Of a DNA stretch of 64,000 nt, positions 51,658 through 64,000 are shown in pieces. Every line of letters starts with the position of its first letter. Positions within the stretch are counted from its first letter, which is position 1. The translations under genes were made by a program, and so were the position numbers. The notes under the pieces are model-generated. The model ran no database searches. It saw nothing but the letters and a program-made list of their open reading frames with translations, and was not told the origin of the DNA. The DNA comes from Talaromyces rugulosus. Taxonomy: Eukaryota; Ascomycota; Eurotiomycetes; Eurotiales; Trichocomaceae. The stretch is from contig NC_049562.1 of NCBI RefSeq assembly GCF_013368755.1, forward strand, positions 2,976,001 to 3,040,000. The letters are read 5' to 3'.

Positions 51658-54600
51658 ATAAAACATTTTAATAAATAAAGATATTAAGAAAGGTATAATT
51701 ATCCTTTAAAAATATATTAATAATAATAGGAAATATTACTACTTTAAGTAGAAATATTAAAATAGATTCTACTAGAATACTCTAGCAGTAGTTATAGAAA
51801 AAAATTAAGTAGTTTAAACAGCTAATTACTTAATAAATTATTATAAATAATAGAACTTTATAAATTAAAAAAGTTAAACCTTTTTTAAAAAAGCTTGGAA
51901 CCTTTAATTAATTCTTTATTTAGATAAGAATCTATTTTGTAAATAATCTTATATATATTAGAGAAAAATCTAATAAAGTTTTAACAGCCTTTAGTTTCCT
52001 AACTAGAGATACTATAAAGTAGTTTATTCTATATATAAAAAGCTAGCTAAATAATAATATTAAGTAAGTTTTATCAGAAATAATTTAGCTATTTATAAGT
52101 TTTAAATATTTTAGAGATAAGCTTAAGTAATTATATAAAACTATTAATAAAGAACTAGTTATTATCTATAAAATATAAAATATTTAATAAGTTAAGTCTG
52201 TTAGAGAATATATATTAAAATATTTCTAGATATTTAATAATCTAAAGTACAGTAACTAAAGGTATTGAGATTAGTTTTATAGAGATTTTAAAGAAAGTAT
52301 TAAGAATATAATTATAATAATATAATCTTAACTAGAAATATTCTACAATATAATAAAAGCAGTATTCTGTATTGACTTATAACAATATAATAAATAATTT
52401 AAAAAGAAGAGTGGCTATTAGAAAGGATATTAATTAAATATTTTCTAACCTAAACATCTTTAGTATAATAAAAATAGAGATATTAAAATATAACTTAATA
52501 CTATTATTACTAAAGAAAAAAAAGAAAGAAAAAAAAAAAAAAAAAGTATACTATAAGTATAGAAAGAAAAGCTATTTTATAAAATAATATAGATAAGGCT
52601 TAAATAATAGAAAGACTAACTAAAACTTAATAGAAAAAATTATAATAATTATAAAAAATCTATAAATACCTAAAGATAGTATTATTAAGAATAATAATAG
52701 TTAAGGAGAATTATTAGATAAAAAATAATATCAAAGAATTATTAAAAAAGGATTTATAAGAATCTTTATAGAAGGAAGATCTTGTCCTAAGTTATTAGAA
52801 AGATACTTATGACAGAGTTTTAAAGAAGAACCAATTTAAAAAAAATACTTTAGGTAAGGTATTAGTACTAGAATAAAAAAACTTTATAAAAAAAACTAGT
52901 ATTTATAGAATACTAATGATTCTTTATTATATTAAAGTATTTTAAAAGGTATAACAGTATAGGATAATAAAGATTAAATAAATCATAAGAACTTAGATTA
53001 AGAAAGTAATATAGTCAATAAACTTAATAAAATAAAATAAAAAATCTATAAAATATTGGAATATAACTATAAAAAAGAATAAAAAGAAATTAATAAATAT
53101 AACTACTAGCTATTAAAAATAATATACTAAAAAGAATCTATATAAATATAGCAATAGTATATTTAGAGCTGTTTAAAATATTATAAATAGATATATAACA
53201 AATATCTAATATATAGAAAAGATAATATAGAAATAGTAAAAAAATATAAAAGATTATTATAATTAAAAAGAATAAATTTATATAATAAAGCTTAAAGATA
53301 TATTTAGAACTATATATATAAATATTACTTAAGCTATAAAGAAAACATCCATATTAGAATAAACTAGGTATTATATTTTAATCTAAACTATCAAAAGTAT
53401 TAAAGAATTAAAAATTAATAAAAATAGATTTTAATAATACTGAATATCTTATATATACTATACTTTAAATATTTACTAGACTATAACTAATACAACTATA
53501 TAAACACTGAAATTAGATATCTATTCTATTATAACCTTATTAATGCACAATATAAATTAGTAAAATGCCTATAACATAAAGAAATCCATATAAAAACAAA
53601 AAAATAATGGAAAGCCTACTTTAGAAATATTTAATAATATAAGAAGTAACACCAATAATAATACCAGATTTCTATTACTATAGAACACCATAGAAACTCA
53701 ATAATATTAAAGACAATAATCAATAAATATAAAGCTAGAATCTTAGTAAATTTAAGAATAACTAGAAATTATATTAATTAGAAATTTATAAAATAATATA
53801 ATCTATTATTTAAGCAGACTAACAAGTAGATAGAGATTATTAAAGCTAATAAAGAAACTATTATTAAAAAATATAAATAAAAGATTGATAATATAATAAT
53901 TAAGTTAAATAACTATTATATAGAGATTATTTTTAATATTATATTTTTTAACTTGAAATATTATAACATAATTATAGGAATAAGTTAATTAAAGCAATTT
54001 AATCTAATCATTGATTAGGAATAGAGAAAAATTATTATTAAAAGAGAAGAACTCCGGACATATAAATCACTTAAAATAATTACCTAAATTAATAAAAAAA
54101 TAGATTACAGGACAAAACTAAAGCTGAAAAAGTTATATAAAAAAGAATTTATAGAAATTATAAAGAAGTTACTGAAAAAATATTATAATTATACTAAATT
54201 ATTTATGAAAAAAGAATACTAAATTCTAATATATCTATCAGAATATAAAGTAATAATTAAGTTAAAGCCTAAGACTTAACTCAAACAAATCAAATAGAAA
54301 TAAAAATTAAGAGATAAATAAAAAGCTAAAGATAAATTTATTAATATCTTTTACCTTACTAGATATCTACAGAAATCCAGCTTAGCAAATTTGACATAAA
54401 ATCTTTATATATCTAAAAAAGATAGAATAAAGAGAGTAGTATATAACTATTAATAATTAAATAGCTAGATAATAGATAATATAAATAAAGCATTATATTA
54501 AAAATAAAAAAAAGATTTATTGCAAGGAGCAAAAATTATAATAATATTTAATATTAAATAGGATTACTATAATCTACATATAAAAAAAGAAGATATCCTA

Positions 54601-55875
54601 AAAATAGCTATTCTTATAGATAAGGGATTATATAAATAGATAATTATATCTATAGAATTAAAAAATCTATCTATATAATTTGCACAATATATAATATATC
54701 TACTAAGAGACTATCTAAATAAATTTATAATAGTATATTTTAATAATATTATAGTTTTTTCTAAAAATCCTAAACTATATAATAGCTATATATAAAATAT
54801 TATAGATAAGCTAATAAAGATAGAAATCACACTAAAGATTAAGAAGTATGAATTTGATATAACTATTATTAAATACTTAAAAATGATCTATTTAATAGAA
54901 AGACTATAAATTCTATTAGAAAAAGTCAATGTAATTATTAACTAGCTAATATTAACTAATATTACTAGAATCTAAGGATTTCTAGGAGTAAATAGTTATA
55001 TATAAAGATATTTAAGACAATATACTAACATTACAAAGCCTATAACAAAAATATTAAAAAAAAAACAATTATTTGAATAAAAAAATAAACAATAATAAAT
55101 ATTTAATAAAATTAAAGAATTTATTAAAAAAACATCTATCTTTTAGCTATATAATTTAGAATTTTAAAGTATAATATAACTAGATGCCTTTAGATTTACT
55201 TTAAGATTAGTATATAAACAGATTAAGGAAAATAAAGAAAAAGTTATTATTATATTCTATTCACAACAATTTATAATGGTAGAATAAAATTATAATATAC
55301 ATAACCAAGAACTACTAGTAATTATTAAAGTATTTAAGTACTGGAAATACTATTTTTAAGAAACAAAGTATAAGATAATTATAAAAAATAATTATTATAA
55401 TCTAATTTATTTTATAATAATAAAAGAGCTTTTAAGAAGACAAGCTAGATAGACTAAATATTTAGTATAGTTTAACTTTAGAATTAAATATATCAAAGGA
55501 AAAGAAAATATTATAGTAAATATCTTTAGCTAATGACTAGATTACTTTATTAGTATTAAATAACTAAAAATAAATATTTTATAAAAAGATTTAAATAGAA
55601 TTAGATATAATAAAAAAGTAATTTTAGTAATAACTATCACAATTAATAAAACTGAATTTAAATAAAAATTTAGAGAAATAATAAGAAATAATAATAGAAT
55701 TTAAAAAGAATTATAAGTTAAAATATTATAATTAAATAAAGGATTTATACTATAGAATAATCAAATTATGATTTTATTAAAAATGATTATTAAAATCATT
55801 TAAGAAAATTATAATTCACTAAACAGAGAATATTAAAGAATTAAGAAGATACTTAAAGAAATATAGTAAGTATAT
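51658..55875 (+). pseudogene. Element F gag-pol, extremely RIP-mutated relative of element C
   Basis: Almost every Gln/Arg/Trp-type codon is lost to stops, but the RT region at about 54530-54800 reads DYYNLHIKKEDILKIAIL, then YFNNIIVFSKNPK, parallel to element C's WGYYNLRMKNDDIWKTAFL and YFDDVIVYSKDPK. It breaks off in the integrase zinc-finger region near 55875, where a LINE has inserted. The 3' half and 3' LTR were not found in the window. Confidence 0.75.
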
Positions 55876-58800
55876 TATTTATTTTTTATTTATTTAATCA
55901 AATTTAACGTCTATACCGAGCCCTAGGCTATGACAGACAGCGATTCGTGTGGATTAGGCCTGCTTATAGGGGTTGTCCCCTATAAACTAGTGCCTCTACC
56001 CCCATTAAATCCATGCTTTCAAGGTATCTTATACTTTCCTTGCCCTAAGCCACTTATATATATAGAACGATTTAGAGGCTTATAATAGGTAGCAATCATT
56101 ACTCCCTCTTTATGGCCACTAATGTTTGGGTGTTGTCTATAATAGCAGGCCGCCTTTGCCCGCTATTCTTCCCCCTCTTACTCTCCCTTATCCAGGGCCT
56201 TAATGCCCTAATTATCAGTCTTATAGGCCTGCTCTCAGGCCTGTTGGTTATTCTCTCGCTCCTTAATGGCCCCTATAAACACCAGCAGCACTATAGTGGC
56301 CTTTGGATCTTAGAATAGATATACTTTAGGACACTATTCACTATTCTGCAGAGCCTTTATCTCTGCTTCAGCTAAACCGGCATATAGTTTTTCCTACTAA
56401 TAGTATTACTGTCAATAGTTTATAAGAAGGTATCTTACTATCTCAGTCTCTCTAGAGTATTCTAAGTAATTAGGAAAGTCTTAGGCCTTAATTCAGTACA
56501 AATAGGCCCTAATTAGTGCGTGGCCAGTCTTGAACTAGTAATATCGCTGTGCTAGATGCTTAGAGGTGTTCACCAACATTAGGTCAAGCTTCCATCCCCG
56601 GGAAGGATAGTAGGCCTAACTTGCCTGCTAGGCATGTTTTACAAGCTTTATAGTAAGCTAGTTGACCCTGGCAGCTCTATAAGCTTCGATACAGGCCCAT
56701 TGAGCATATATTAGTGAGATGTCTAAGTATTTGTCTGTTCAGAGCTTTCTTATAGCTTTCTTAGCGGTTTTATTGGTCTCTTTATTGCCTAGGACCTTCT
56801 TATAGCCTGGTATCTAGTATATAGTAACCCTGCGGCTGGTGGCCTGTAGTTCTTTAGCTAGATTATATGCCCACAGCGCCAGGGCTTAGCTAGGGCCTGG
56901 CTGGGTATACTGAAGCCTATCTATAGCGGCTTAAACATTAAGAAACACCTTAATTAGTCCTCTAAGATTCTCTATTAGTGCTCACTCTAAGGCTTCAACT
57001 ATTCTTATTAGTTCTGCATTAAAAACTTTGAAGCCTGCGCTTAGAGAAACTAGGCGCGACCTTTAAAGACTAATAAATAATTTATAAGCTACTATAGCGC
57101 CTATATACTGATCATCTAATCTAAAACTGTTTAAGTAAAGATCAGTATTCTTTATCCTATTTAGAAGGTCTAAAACTAATTATATAGCAGTTTCAGAAAA
57201 GTCTATCCTAAAATCTAGTAGTATAAATTTATTATTAGGCTCTATTATACGCTTAAAGCCTTAGAAAAGATTAGCAGTTAAGGCCTCTTATAGCCTATAG
57301 ACTAGATCTATACCTAGCTTCTAAAGGCCTTAGCAGGTTAATATTACCTAAACTTAATTTTCTAGCAGCTGCTTTCTAGGCTGTACATAGATATTTTTCT
57401 CTCTAAGTGTTATAAAGAGTATTTCTACTACTGGATATCTTTAGAGAAGTTTTAGGAGTCTTAGGATATACTATTACTATTTACTATCTAATAGGGTCTC
57501 TACTGGTTCTAAAGCTACCTCCCTTATAAGTAGTCTTAATAAAGTAGACTTCAATATATCTATAACTACCTAGACTTAGTTATTAATTAGGTCCTATAGT
57601 CCTTCTAGACAGTTTTTTTATCTATACTATTAAAGCTTAGCCCTATAAAGTGTTACTAACTACATAATAGCCTTTTAGATTTATTATATTAGACCTAGAA
57701 AAAGCTCTTGAGCCTTATATAATATCTGTATTTATCTTTTAATATTTTAATCTTTTTACAGGCAATACTTATAGTAAGCTTTAAGGATAAACTTTAAATC
57801 TAGTAAGATCTCTAACCACTGAATAGCTATTGGAAAGAATACTACTAAAGTGTCTTTTATCTGCACTTTAGCTTTCTAAACCTAATTTTTATGTTCTCTG
57901 CTAATAGCCCTAGAGAATAAGATAATCTCTATCTTTTTAGGATTAAATTTAACACTATTTGCCAGTCTTCACTTAATAGTAGCTTTTGCTGCTGTTTTTA
58001 GCTACCTGCAGATCTCAGAGACCAAGCTTCCCTAGGCTACCAGGCCTATATCATTGGCATAGGATAAGATCTTGATCCCTGATATCTGCTATTTTATAGC
58101 CTGAAATATATCTTAGATATAGATAAAAAAAAGGATTAAAGAGATCAATAAGCCTTAGAACAGCTCTGAGTTAATAAGCTATTTAAAGACTTTATAACTG
58201 TTAATTACAAGGCTGACCTTTCTATTTATAAAGAAGGATAAGGTCTATCTTATAAAATTATTATCTAGGCCTGCAGCTTCCATAGCCTCACTAAGCTTAT
58301 AAAGATCAATATAGTTAAAGGCCCCTATAACATCAATAAAGATAGTACCTGTGAAAAGCTTTTAAGTCTATCTTTTATATACTATTTACACAAGACAGAC
58401 CACCATATCAATAGCCTTATAACCCTGTCTGCACCCTATTTATCCAGGGTATAAAGCCTTCTAGGCCTTATACCAGTCTGCTATAAGACCTGCAGCCAGC
58501 TTTTTAACAACCTTACCTAGGCAGCTAAGCAAGCTTATTACTCTCTAAGCCTTTATCTAGATGTAATTAGGCTTCTCTAGCTTTTAAAATAGGATGCCTT
58601 TAGTGGTTTTTTAGACCTCTAGGTATACCCTAAGCTAAAAGCACTACCTAGCTATTTCTATGATTTAAAATAAGTCTAGTACCTAGAATAGCTGGTATAC
58701 TTTAAAATTGAGCCTATTAATCCCTAGAGTTTTCTTAATGCTCTAGCTGAATAGGGCCTGATGTACCCACTCTGGTATTATAAGTATATAGGCCTGTCCA

Positions 58801-61800
58801 CCTAGTAACTTTCCAAGAGGGGAGCTATAGGGGGTGTTAAGAAATATTATTTCTCTAATTAGGGCTTCTTTATTGGCTATGGTAGTAGCAGAGAGAGTCC
58901 CTAGATCCAGGTCTTAGAATACTAGGGTGGTAGGATTAGTCTATAGCTTAGTATACTATAGAGCTATTTAACATCTATTAGGATCTCTTAGAGAAGGCTT
59001 TTCCAAACCATCCCTAAAGCCTTTAGAAAAAGGATTCCCAGTAGAATTTAAACCTTTTTTCCACTCTTCCTTCCCTCCAGGGCCTTCCTCAGTAAAGAAA
59101 ACCTCTTAACAGATCTTTTTAGCTGCCTTTATTTTATAATAATAAGCGGTTCTTGCAGCTTTGAATTCAGTGTCAGTACAGACATAGACCTACTACTACT
59201 TATAGACTATAGCCTATAAACTCTAGGCTTGCCACAGCTCTAATTTCTACCACTACTTAAAACATATATAAAGCTATATTACTTTAATATGCCTATTAAG
59301 TATACTAATTAGAGTATCCTACATCTAATTAGTCTTTTTAGCAAGGTCTTCCTTGGTGTATTAATCACTAAAAAGGGGGTGGTCTACAGCCTCTAAAGCC
59401 TAAGCTGCTGTGGCCAGCTTTAGAGCTTCCTCATTTACCTACAGAGCTTCTATCTGCTATCCAGTAATCTCCCTAGAGATTCCTCCTAGGGAGGATTCTA
59501 GGGCTTCTCAGGCTAGGACAATAAGCTCATGGTTAGATATTATAAGCTTATCCTTATCCACCTCTTAGGCTTGCAGAGGCCTTAAGGTTGGCAAGAATAA
59601 TACTAAATTAATAATTAATACTCCTTTAGTCTTCTTATAGCATATGGCCTTCCTTAGTGGGTTATTAATATATAGTGAGTACCACTCTATAAGCTGTTCC
59701 AAGGGCTCAGCATTAACCTAGCCCTTAGCCAGTGGGTTCCATGAAGGGCTATAGGCATTGAAATCACCCACTAATAGATATCTACCCACTATAAGCAGGT
59801 CCTAGTCTGTATCCTTAATGGCCTGGTATCGTCTAAGAAAGGCCCTTTACTACTGGTAACTGGCCTTAATCTATATATCATAGCAGTTAATTATTCTAGT
59901 GCGTTGGGGGGCATACCCGCTAATTATTGGTGCTTCTTATATGTCCAGGGCCTGTAAATAAGGATGGTTTATTAAATCAGTGCGGTTCTTGATCTTAACT
60001 GCTTCTATAAGGTCTTTATGGATGGCTATAAGCACCTATTGATCCCACTTCTCCCTCCCTAGCCAGTACAGTAGATAGCCTAGATAGAAGAAGTTATAAG
60101 TAATATAAGGCTCTTATAGGTATATAATATCTATTTACTACTCTATCCCCGCTTCTAGAGCCCTTAAGGTTATAGGGTAGATATGGCCATAATTATGTTA
60201 AATAATTAACATTAATAGGGGCTGTAGCTCCAGACGTTAGTATTAGATATAGGGATAAGTATAGTAGGGATGATATCTCTAAGGCATCTTCTATAGCGTT
60301 ATTGATTTCTCTAAGCTTTAGGACTTAGAGGGCATTTTGGATAGTGGTTAAGAAAGAAGCTTCTTTAACAATGTCTTCTCATTCAGTTTATTCAGAGGAG
60401 GGAAGAGGCATAATAATCTCTATGCTAGGGAAGCGCTTATGGAGTCGCTGGCAGACCTCTTGAAGCTTAGGGCATCCTAAAGAATCAGCCTGGTGCTTCC
60501 TTTTATAATTACCACATTTAGTGGGTATATATAGATATGGATAGTCTGTTTAGGCCCTATAGTCTAGCATATTGCAGATATGCTCTTGGGCTTTATGGGC
60601 GCTAGTATACATGGTGTAGAGTGGTGGTCAGGTACTGTAGCCTCTATAAGTTTAGTAGTTAATGCCGCAGTATCAGGTGTAAATGATATCTTTACCTATT
60701 TTATGATAGGGACTAGTAGGATACCTGTTGCCTCTGAAGTGTACGCTCTAGGCGAGTAGTCTATAGATGTCATCTAGGCCTTCTACTATTATAATAATAG
60801 TAGAGAAATGCTGCTTATTAGTCTGGATAGCTATTATCGGCTTAATCTAGATAAGATTTCTTATTAGGGTGTATATATCCCCTAATTCAATTTCTTCTCT
60901 GGCTAGGCCTAGCCCTAAAGCGTTATAACAAGCTACTAACACTGTATACACCTTAATCTTGTGCCATTGTTAGTCTGCTTCTACTAAGATGACTATAGAG
61001 TCGACCTAGTAACAGATAGTTACTAATAGATCCTTATAGACTAATAATAATGAGCCTACAGTACTTTCTTAGTCTAATAAAGCTAAGATAGCCTCTAATT
61101 CAGTGTAATTAACATCTATTACCCTAGCGAAGTTCAAGAAGTCTACCTAGACTAAACAGCAGTTAAGCTATAAAATAATATTGACTTTAGACTTTCTAAG
61201 AGTAATACAGCTATTTTCATATCTAAATATAAGCCTGCAGTCTTTCTTATTGCTTCTATAAATAGACTTTAGGCTCTCTAGGTCTATTTAGACTTTTAAG
61301 GGCTGGTTTAAAAAGTAAGCTTATTTTTTTATAATAATTTACCATTCCTAGGCATTGCTAGCCGCTATATCAGCCTACTAGAGGCTTACTACAGGCTTCA
61401 CCCCAAAGGGTGGTTTTGATATCAGGAGTGAGGCTCTACATAGCTCTATGGGCTTAGCAGCCCTATTCGGGTTAGTTTAGAGGCTATAGGCAACCTCTGC
61501 AAACATCGTCCCCTAGGATAGTAAAGGCTGTCATAGGCCCTGGCAGTTGCCCCCTAACAATAGAGATTTTAAGAGATAATTTGAGATATTCAGAGAGGCC
61601 TATTAAGCTTCTAAAATTAAGAAACAATGCTCCAAAGCGCCTAATTAGCCTATAAGACACTACTCTATAGCCTCTACTAAAAAGGTTATATAGGCCTTTA
61701 TAGCAGCCATCTCTACATATAGCGCGCTATTACTACTTATAAAGTGGCCTAATAAGGCCTGTTCCATATCCTTATAGGCTAGGCTGATTAGGGCCTTTAT

Positions 61801-62170
61801 AGAGGCTCTTTCTATCCTATTAAAGCTATGTTCCTATAGTCTCTTCCCTAGAGTTTTAAATGCTTCCTGGGAGCCTGGCATGCTGTTTAGAGAGAGAAAC
61901 AACTCCCTAGGATTGATTTCCAGGCTAGACAAGAAGTCCTCACTCTGAAGGACTGTTACACTTGCCTCAGAGGGCGCTGGTAGTACTGTCTCCACTGGGG
62001 TGCCTATATAGGCCCCTACGGGGTTCACCAGACCTAGCGCCTGCCCCCCTGGGTCTAGGGGGTGGTTGTCGATATTGGGGAGTCCAGGGGCCATAGCGAA
62101 GCCCTGGATGCCTTCCAGTAGCATTGAATTTCAAAAGGTTGATTTTTGATTTTCCCGGCGGGTAGTTATG
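55876..62170 (-). mobile_element. LINE copy 3: near full-length non-LTR retrotransposon, RIP-mutated
   Basis: About 6.3 kb, minus strand, A/T-rich tail at the left. Order from the 5' end: ORF1 beginning at 62124; endonuclease motif GDFNAYSPSWNP near 59715-59790; RT box YANDIGLVA near 58035-58065 (YADD with one Asp lost); RNase H and CX2CX8HX4C end at about 56150-57180; then the conserved 3' UTR. The domain order ORF1, APE endonuclease, RT, RNase H fits the I/Tad-type clades, tentatively Tad1-like. Many TAG/TAA codons make it inactive. The 5' edge at about 62170 is judged from the composition change. Confidence 0.82.
61834..62124 (-). pseudogene. LINE copy 3 ORF1, N-terminal open part
   Basis: 96 open codons starting MLLEGIQGFAMAPGLPN at the expected 5' end of the LINE. 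Minus-strand reading continues with stops to about 60300, with Cys-rich zinc-knuckle-like sequence near 60600-60760. Confidence 0.55.
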
Positions 62171-62660
62171 GATATTTTATAAATATAATATATATAGAAA
62201 AAAAAATATTGTACTTATAAATAAATTTAAATATATCTTACTTATCAAAAGAATATAATTATACTATTCAATACTTAGATATATTAAAAAATATTTATAT
62301 ATATATTATCTATAATATAAAGAATACTATTATAAGAAAATATATTAAATATAATACTATAAGTTAAAATATCTAACTCATCTTAAAGAAAAGAAAAAGA
62401 ATAAATAGAAGCTAATAATATTAATAATTATTTATTAATCTATCCTGGACTGTCTAAAGGGCTGGAATGAATATTAATACTATATAGAAGAAATTTAATA
62501 TTTTTTTATAATAGTATTGAAACTAATCAATGCTATATGAAAAAATATCTATATTATAAAAGACAAGTCATCTATACTGATAAAGATTAGACTAAAATTG
62601 TTCTATTATAGAAATAATACTTTAAGAGATATAGAAAGAGACACTATTTTATTACTATAT
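62171..62660. other. AT-rich remnant between two LINE copies
   Basis: Very AT-rich, with no readable domain. It may be the continuation of element F beyond LINE copy 3, but I could not align it to element C. Confidence 0.35.
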
Positions 62661-64000
62661 TATTATTATTATTATTATTTAATCAAATTTAACGTCTATA
62701 CCGAGCCCTAGGCTATGACAGACAGCGATTCGTGTGGATTAGGCCTGCTTATAGGGGTTGCCCCCTATAAACCGGTGCCTCTACCCCCATTGGATCCATG
62801 CTTTCAAGGTATCTTGCACTTTCCTCGCCCCAAGCCACTTATATGCGCAGGACGATTCGGGGGCTTATAGTGGGTGGCAACCACTACCCCCTCCTTATGG
62901 CCACTAACGTTTGGGCGTTGCCTACAATAGCGGGCCGCCCCTGCCCGCTATCCTTCCCCCTCTCGCTCTCCCTCATCCAGGGCCTCAATGCCCCAATTAT
63001 CAGTCTTATAGGCCTGCTCCCAGGCCTGTTGGTTATCCTCTCGCTCCCTAATGGCCCCTATAAACGCCAGCAGCGCTGTAGTGGCCTTTGGGTCCTGGAA
63101 TAGGCGTGCTTCGGGGCACTGCTCGCTATCCTGCAGGGCCTTTACCCCCGCTTCGGCCAAGCCGGCATATAGTTTTTCCCGCTGGTGGCACCACTGTCGA
63201 CAGTTTGTAAGAAGGTGTCTTACCGTCTCAGTCCCCCTAGAGCACCCCAAGCAATTAGGGAAGTCTCGGGCCTTAATTCGGTGCAAATAGGCCCCAATTG
63301 GTGCGTGGCCAGTCTTGAACTGGTAATATCGCCGCGCTAGGTGCTTGGGGGTGTTCGCCAACATTGGGTCAAGCTTCCATCCCCGGGGGGGATAGTAGGC
63401 CTGGCTTGCCCGCTGGGCACGCTTTGCAAGCTTTGCAGCAAGCCAGTTGGCCCTGGCAGCTCTATAAGCTTCGGTACAGGCCCGTTGAGCATGTGCCAGT
63501 GAGATGCCCGAGTATTTGCCTGTTCGGGGCTTCCCCGCAGCTTTCTTGGCGGCTTTATCGGCCTCTTCGTTGCCTGGGACCCCCTTATGGCCTGGCACCC
63601 AGCATATAGTAACCCTGCGGCCGGTGGCCTGCAGTTCCTTGGCTAGATCATGTGCCCGCAGCGCCAGGGCTTGGCCAGGGCCTGGCTGGGTATGCTGAAG
63701 CCTGCCTATAGCGGCTTGAGCATCGAGAAACACCCTAATTGGCCCTCTAAGATTCTCTGCCAGCGCCCACTCTAGGGCTTCGACTACTCCTATTAGTTCT
63801 GCATCAAAGACTTCGAAGCCTGCGCCCAGGGGAGCTAGGCGCGACCTCCAGGGGCCAATAAGTGGCTTATAAGCTACCGCAGCGCCTACGCGCTGATCGT
63901 CTAACCTGGAACCGTCTGAGTAAAGGTCAGTGTTCCCTATCCCACTTAGGGGGTCTGAGGCTAATTGCATAGCGGTTTCAGGGGAGTCTATCCTGAAATC
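62661..64000 (-). mobile_element. LINE copy 4: clean 3' end, runs off the window
   Basis: A (TTA)n stretch marks the tail, then ATTTGATTAAAT on the minus strand, a GC-rich 3' UTR (about 260 bp) and an open ORF2 end. No RIP damage. The rest of the element lies beyond 64000. Confidence 0.9.
62948..64000 (-). CDS. LINE ORF2 C-terminus: RNase H domain and CCHC-type end (partial)
   Basis: Open to the window edge. The first Met in view is at 63970, but the frame continues upstream. RNase H residues: Asp in LYSDGS, Glu in FDAELIGVVEALE, Asp in VFLDAQAAI and Asp in GNEEADKAAK, with the WVPGHKGVPGNE signature. A C-terminal CLGCSRGTETVRHLLTNC (CX2CX8HX4C) knuckle follows. The stop is TAG at 62948-62950. 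All acidic residues are intact, so it probably comes from an active or recently active LINE. Confidence 0.9.
   Translation of the reverse strand, partial: DFRIDSPETAMQLASDPLSGIGNTDLYSDGSRLDDQRVGAAVAYKPLIGPWRSRLAPLGAGFEVFDAELIGVVEALEWALAENLRGPIRVFLDAQAAIGRLQHTQPGPGQALALRAHDLAKELQATGRRVTICWVPGHKGVPGNEEADKAAKKAAGKPRTGKYSGISLAHAQRACTEAYRAARANWLAAKLAKRAQRASQAYYPPRGWKLDPMLANTPKHLARRYYQFKTGHAPIGAYLHRIKARDFPNCLGCSRGTETVRHLLTNCRQWCHQREKLYAGLAEAGVKALQDSEQCPEARLFQDPKATTALLAFIGAIREREDNQQAWEQAYKTDNWGIEALDEGEREGEG

Noticed and set aside
1..64000. tRNA or rRNA genes
   Set aside because: No cloverleaf or rRNA-like sequence was recognised by eye. The GTTCGAATC-like words in element D belong to its LTR/PBS pair, not to a tRNA.

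Overview
This window looks like nuclear DNA of a filamentous ascomycete, most likely a Eurotiomycete (Aspergillus/Penicillium-like). The evidence is short spliceosomal introns (about 50-130 bp, GTAAGT-like donors, CTAAC-like branch sites), fungal-type complex I subunits, and mutation scars typical of repeat-induced point mutation (RIP). The organism assignment comes from recognising protein families; no search was run.

Region 1 (1-20 kb) is a gene-dense housekeeping block: ECT1 3' end, a PRELI/Ups2-like lipid transfer protein, a Dot5-type peroxiredoxin, a complex I 21.3 kDa-type subunit, a DUF1761-like membrane protein, EFM6-like lysine methyltransferase, MPP10, an SDR oxidoreductase, the complex I PSST/N2 subunit, TRAPPC2L/Tca17, mitochondrial malonyl-CoA:ACP transacylase (MCT1), NUP133 and an STF2-like protein. 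Several products are mitochondrial (Ups2-like, two complex I subunits, MCT1, possibly STF2-like), but they lie on both strands and form no operon-like unit. Exon/intron structures were rebuilt by joining open frames at splice consensus sites. One gene appears to have its start codon created by splicing.

Region 2 (20-22 kb) is a transition zone with a broken serine carboxypeptidase pseudogene.

Region 3 (22.3-64 kb) is a transposon graveyard built like nested boxes. Element A (Ty3/gypsy, 22408-42446, TSD GATTA) sits inside a 478-bp LTR of family F. Element B (28115-40983, TSD CTAAA) sits inside A. Element C (32395-40175, TSD TCTAT), intact with identical LTRs, sits inside B. Next comes a B-family remnant E (42826-51180), interrupted by a truncated LINE (44341-45182) and by intact chromodomain gypsy D (45337-50835, TSD ATTAT, identical LTRs). 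Then follow a heavily RIP-mutated gypsy F (from 51181), a near full-length RIP-mutated LINE (about 55.88-62.17 kb) and the 3' end of a clean LINE copy that runs off the window. A, B, E, F and the long LINE are full of CAA/CAG-to-TAA/TAG type changes. C, D and the last LINE are clean and therefore young.

The most interesting signals are: (i) antisense accessory ORFs between pol and the 3' LTR in two different gypsy elements, A and C, where the C copy has a Zn(II)2Cys6-like cysteine spacing; (ii) primer-binding sites in C and D that are complementary to their own LTRs, as in Tf1-type self-priming; (iii) a dense array of short palindromic repeats in the U3 of element C; and (iv) a duplicated Cys/His-rich module between gag and protease of element C.
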